A stretch of 64,000 nt of DNA from Chrysogorgia sp. JL179-B06 (lineage: Eukaryota; Cnidaria; Anthozoa; Scleralcyonacea; Chrysogorgiidae): contig JAYKKM010000263.1 of NCBI GenBank assembly GCA_035772405.1, positions 186,001 through 250,000 on the forward strand, in the 5' to 3' direction. Of the stretch, positions 61,945 to 64,000 are shown in pieces (position 1 is the first letter of the stretch; each line of letters opens with the position of its first letter). Under the pieces are notes generated by a model that saw nothing but the letters and a program-made list of their open reading frames with translations, was not told where the DNA came from and made no database searches. Both the position numbers and the translations under genes were made by a program.

Positions 61945-62165
61945 GTGATGTTGAAAGAGGAGCAGGAGGAAGCTATTGTTGTTGACAATAGTGACTGCCT
62001 TGTCATTTTGCCGACAGGGTTTGGTAAATCTTAGTTTGATTTACCAACTTTTACCAGCTGTGTTTGATTTCATGTCTTCCCTCGACCCCTCCATCTCCAA
62101 TAAAGATCATCCATCCACGATCATCGTCGTTTCATCTCTGAATAGCGTTCATATTCCAAAATAAG
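61945..62165 (+). pseudogene. RecQ-like helicase fragment
   Basis: Shifted frames read LKEEQEEAIVV, then the Walker A motif VILPTGFGKS followed by a stop, then LIYQLLPAVFDFM and STIIVVSSLNSV. This is the start of a RecQ-family helicase core, a type often found as repeated relics in invertebrate genomes. Frameshift after motif I. Confidence 0.7.
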
Positions 62166-62247
62166 CTAGTACTGATTTCCGTTGTGTTTACTCATAAATT
62201 ATTAATGATTTGAGATGATAAATATGCCAAATTGCACACGCCGGCGA

Positions 62248-63160
62248 TAGGCTAATGCGATATTGAAAAATATCGATATATCGATATCGAAAAATTTTTT
62301 CGATAATATCGGCGATATCGAATATCGAAATTGAAGCAAATACGAAAACTCAATTTACCTCGAGCGCAGGCGCATGTAAAAAAAACGCAAAAAAGTTAAA
62401 ACGTTAAAGGTTTATATTAAGCATGGAATGTTCAATCTACAGAGAGTAATTATTTACAATTTTCTGCATTCTATAAAGAGAAATTTATAAATTTTCAGCA
62501 AGAAACACCAACATGTTTGCTTTGTTTGGCTAAAGTAAGACTAATTTTTCGACATTTTAGAGACTTGAGTTGATTGAACACTTGAAGGTTAACGAAATTA
62601 GTTTGACAACTTCACGACAGAACTGCGGGATTAGGAAGAGCCGTGATATTCTGATACTTTTAAACCTGGTCTATACGCGTAACTGCTAAACTGCGTAAGT
62701 TCTATTTAAATCTATTTCAATGCCGCCATTCAATTGATTCAAATCATTAATGTGGCTGACAGTTATCTCACCTATTTTCTAACAGTGTTACCAAGCCGAG
62801 ACTTTTAGTTTGAGAAATACATTAACTGATTCGAATTAGCGTAATTATACTTTGTTTACATCGCTATTTCAGTTGTCTTCCTACGCGACATCTCGTCTAT
62901 GGGAGGCATTGGTCTTTTGTTTTGCGGGACCGGCGCTACGTGTTTTTAAACGCAATAAGATCTCGTCACCTCAATTAGCGTAATATGCTGTTCTCTACTT
63001 TACGACAATAATTGCCGAAATTATTTTTAAAAATTCGACTTGGGTGTTTAGTGAAGTTGAAACTTTCGATATTTTCGATATGCGTAAAATTGAATATCGC
63101 TTATCGATATTTTTAAAATATCGATATTTATCGAAAATATCGATATATCGCATTAGCCTA
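62248..63160. mobile_element. hAT-type MITE with TAGGCTAATGCGATAT ends
   Basis: Perfect 16-base inverted ends and an exact 8-bp direct repeat GCCGGCGA (62240-62247 and 63161-63168). The subterminal parts are full of ATATCGATAT repeats. Non-coding, 913 bp. Confidence 0.92.
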
Positions 63161-63806
63161 GCCGGCGATGCCAATTTCGAAACCGTAGACGGTCGGACAC
63201 ATATAATTGATGGTAGGACACCTCATTGATGGTAGGACACCTCATCGCGCATGCGTATAACAGTCAATTACTTATCCCACATGCTTAATATCTCTTACTA
63301 GTCTACTTGTTAAAGACACCAAGTATGGGATTGGGAGACGAGCGAGGGGGATAGGTTGGGTCGTAAGCTTTTTAGGCGGGGTGGTTGGTGCTCTACCGTA
63401 CTCTGAAATTGCCTCCACCTGAGGTCTGAGTCTACGATTTCGAAATTTGCGCCGGCGATCGCGGCCGTAACTGCAAAAAAACAGTCGCACAAAGCAGCTT
63501 CTTACTTAGTTTTGCTATTCGGTTAGGTAATTCTCGCCAATGATCACAGTTTCAGTTTGCAGTTAAACTGTAGTTAATAGACAACTCCTACTATCCCTCC
63601 TACTATCCCTCCTACTATCCCTCCTACTATTCACTAACATTGTTTAGCTGAACAATTTTAACCGGAAATTTCTGACAACTGACAAATTTGGCAAAAAGAG
63701 ATATATACAGTATGCCATGCTGCCAGCCCAAAAGTAGCCCGAGTTAACGCCTAGCGGGCGTCTTGTTTGTTTTTATTATTAACGTTGTTGTTCATTGCGT
63801 TGCTAG
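63161..63806. other. Rest of API5 intron 4
   Basis: Short direct repeats (TGGTAGGACACCTCAT twice near 63205-63245; CTACTATCCCTC four times near 63588-63630). No gene. Confidence 0.7.
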
Positions 63807-64000
63807 GTTCCATAATGGGAGTCTTCTCTCAGATCCTGCATGGCGACGAAGAAACGAGGGAGCACGCCATAGATTTTCTAAAGCGATGTGTCATCAACTT
63901 GATTCCAAGCGCATTCCATCCTGATCCAGATGCCGAAACCGCTTTAACTGAAGAGATACAAAAGGTTTGTATTGCAGCTCTTAAAGGACATCGGCAACAC
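63807..64000 (+). CDS. API5: API5 homologue, exon 5 (runs off the window)
   Basis: Enters in phase 1 after a TGCTAG acceptor, completing the Gly codon of exon 4. It reads GVFSQILHGDEETREHAIDF, then a divergent LKRCVINLIPSAF segment and EEIQK. The VFSQIL...RE.AI.FL pattern is characteristic of API5. A possible GT donor exists at 63965, but the frame stays open to the window edge. The remaining exons lie outside. Confidence 0.88.

Overview
The window is genomic DNA from an invertebrate animal. Its left ~18.4 kb is an integrated Polinton/Maverick-type (adintovirus-like) virus-transposon. The other ~45 kb is host chromosome: two multi-exon animal genes buried in a dense, nested population of transposable-element remnants. 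The species cannot be read directly. LINE (CR1-like), Penelope-like, Ty3/Gypsy, hAT, pogo/mariner, piggyBac-like and Mutator-like debris, an LGR-type receptor and an API5 homologue fit an early-branching metazoan, with a cnidarian as my best guess at low confidence.

Polinton block (1 to ~18.4 kb; left end outside the window). A minus-strand virion cassette reads, in transcription order: minor capsid/penton (6784-6113), DDE integrase with chromodomain (6116-5004), two tandem-duplicated coiled-coil/hydrophobic proteins (4997-4044 and 3983-2568), double-jelly-roll-type major capsid protein (2545-1307), FtsK/HerA-type packaging ATPase (1291-692) and a small conserved-looking protein (688-254). 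A divergent plus-strand set follows: a 471-aa membrane-anchored protein, a fibre-like protein, small proteins, and a BRO-N + VRR-NUC-type nuclease + zinc-finger fusion. Then come thymidine kinase and a zinc-finger protein on the minus strand, sharing an identical 19-bp upstream element. Three small membrane proteins, a zinc-ribbon protein that may be VLTF3-like, and the protein-primed DNA polymerase B complete the block on the plus strand. The copy is dead: a 575-bp Mutator-like MITE with a 9-bp target duplication splits the polymerase near its N-terminus, and a frameshift plus deletion removes catalytic motif C.

Host block 1 (21.7-33.8 kb, minus strand). One exon (21718-22762) encodes the hinge and seven-transmembrane domain of an LGR/RXFP-like GPCR. 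Three 72-bp leucine-rich-repeat exons upstream share its splice phase 2, so one gene is likely. An SRCR-domain exon (33495-33809, phase 1-1) lies further upstream and may or may not belong to it.

Host block 2 (52.8 kb to beyond the right edge, plus strand). Five exons of an API5 (apoptosis inhibitor 5) homologue are recognisable and phase-compatible. The introns carry pogo, hAT and piggyBac-type MITEs, a LINE fragment and a RecQ-like helicase relic.

Between and within these lie three Penelope-like (GIY-YIG) fragments, each followed on the same strand by a hammerhead-ribozyme-like fold, several LINE 3' fragments, tRNA-like SINEs, many MITEs with readable target-site duplications, and large microsatellites including a ~1.65-kb CTCTAT array.
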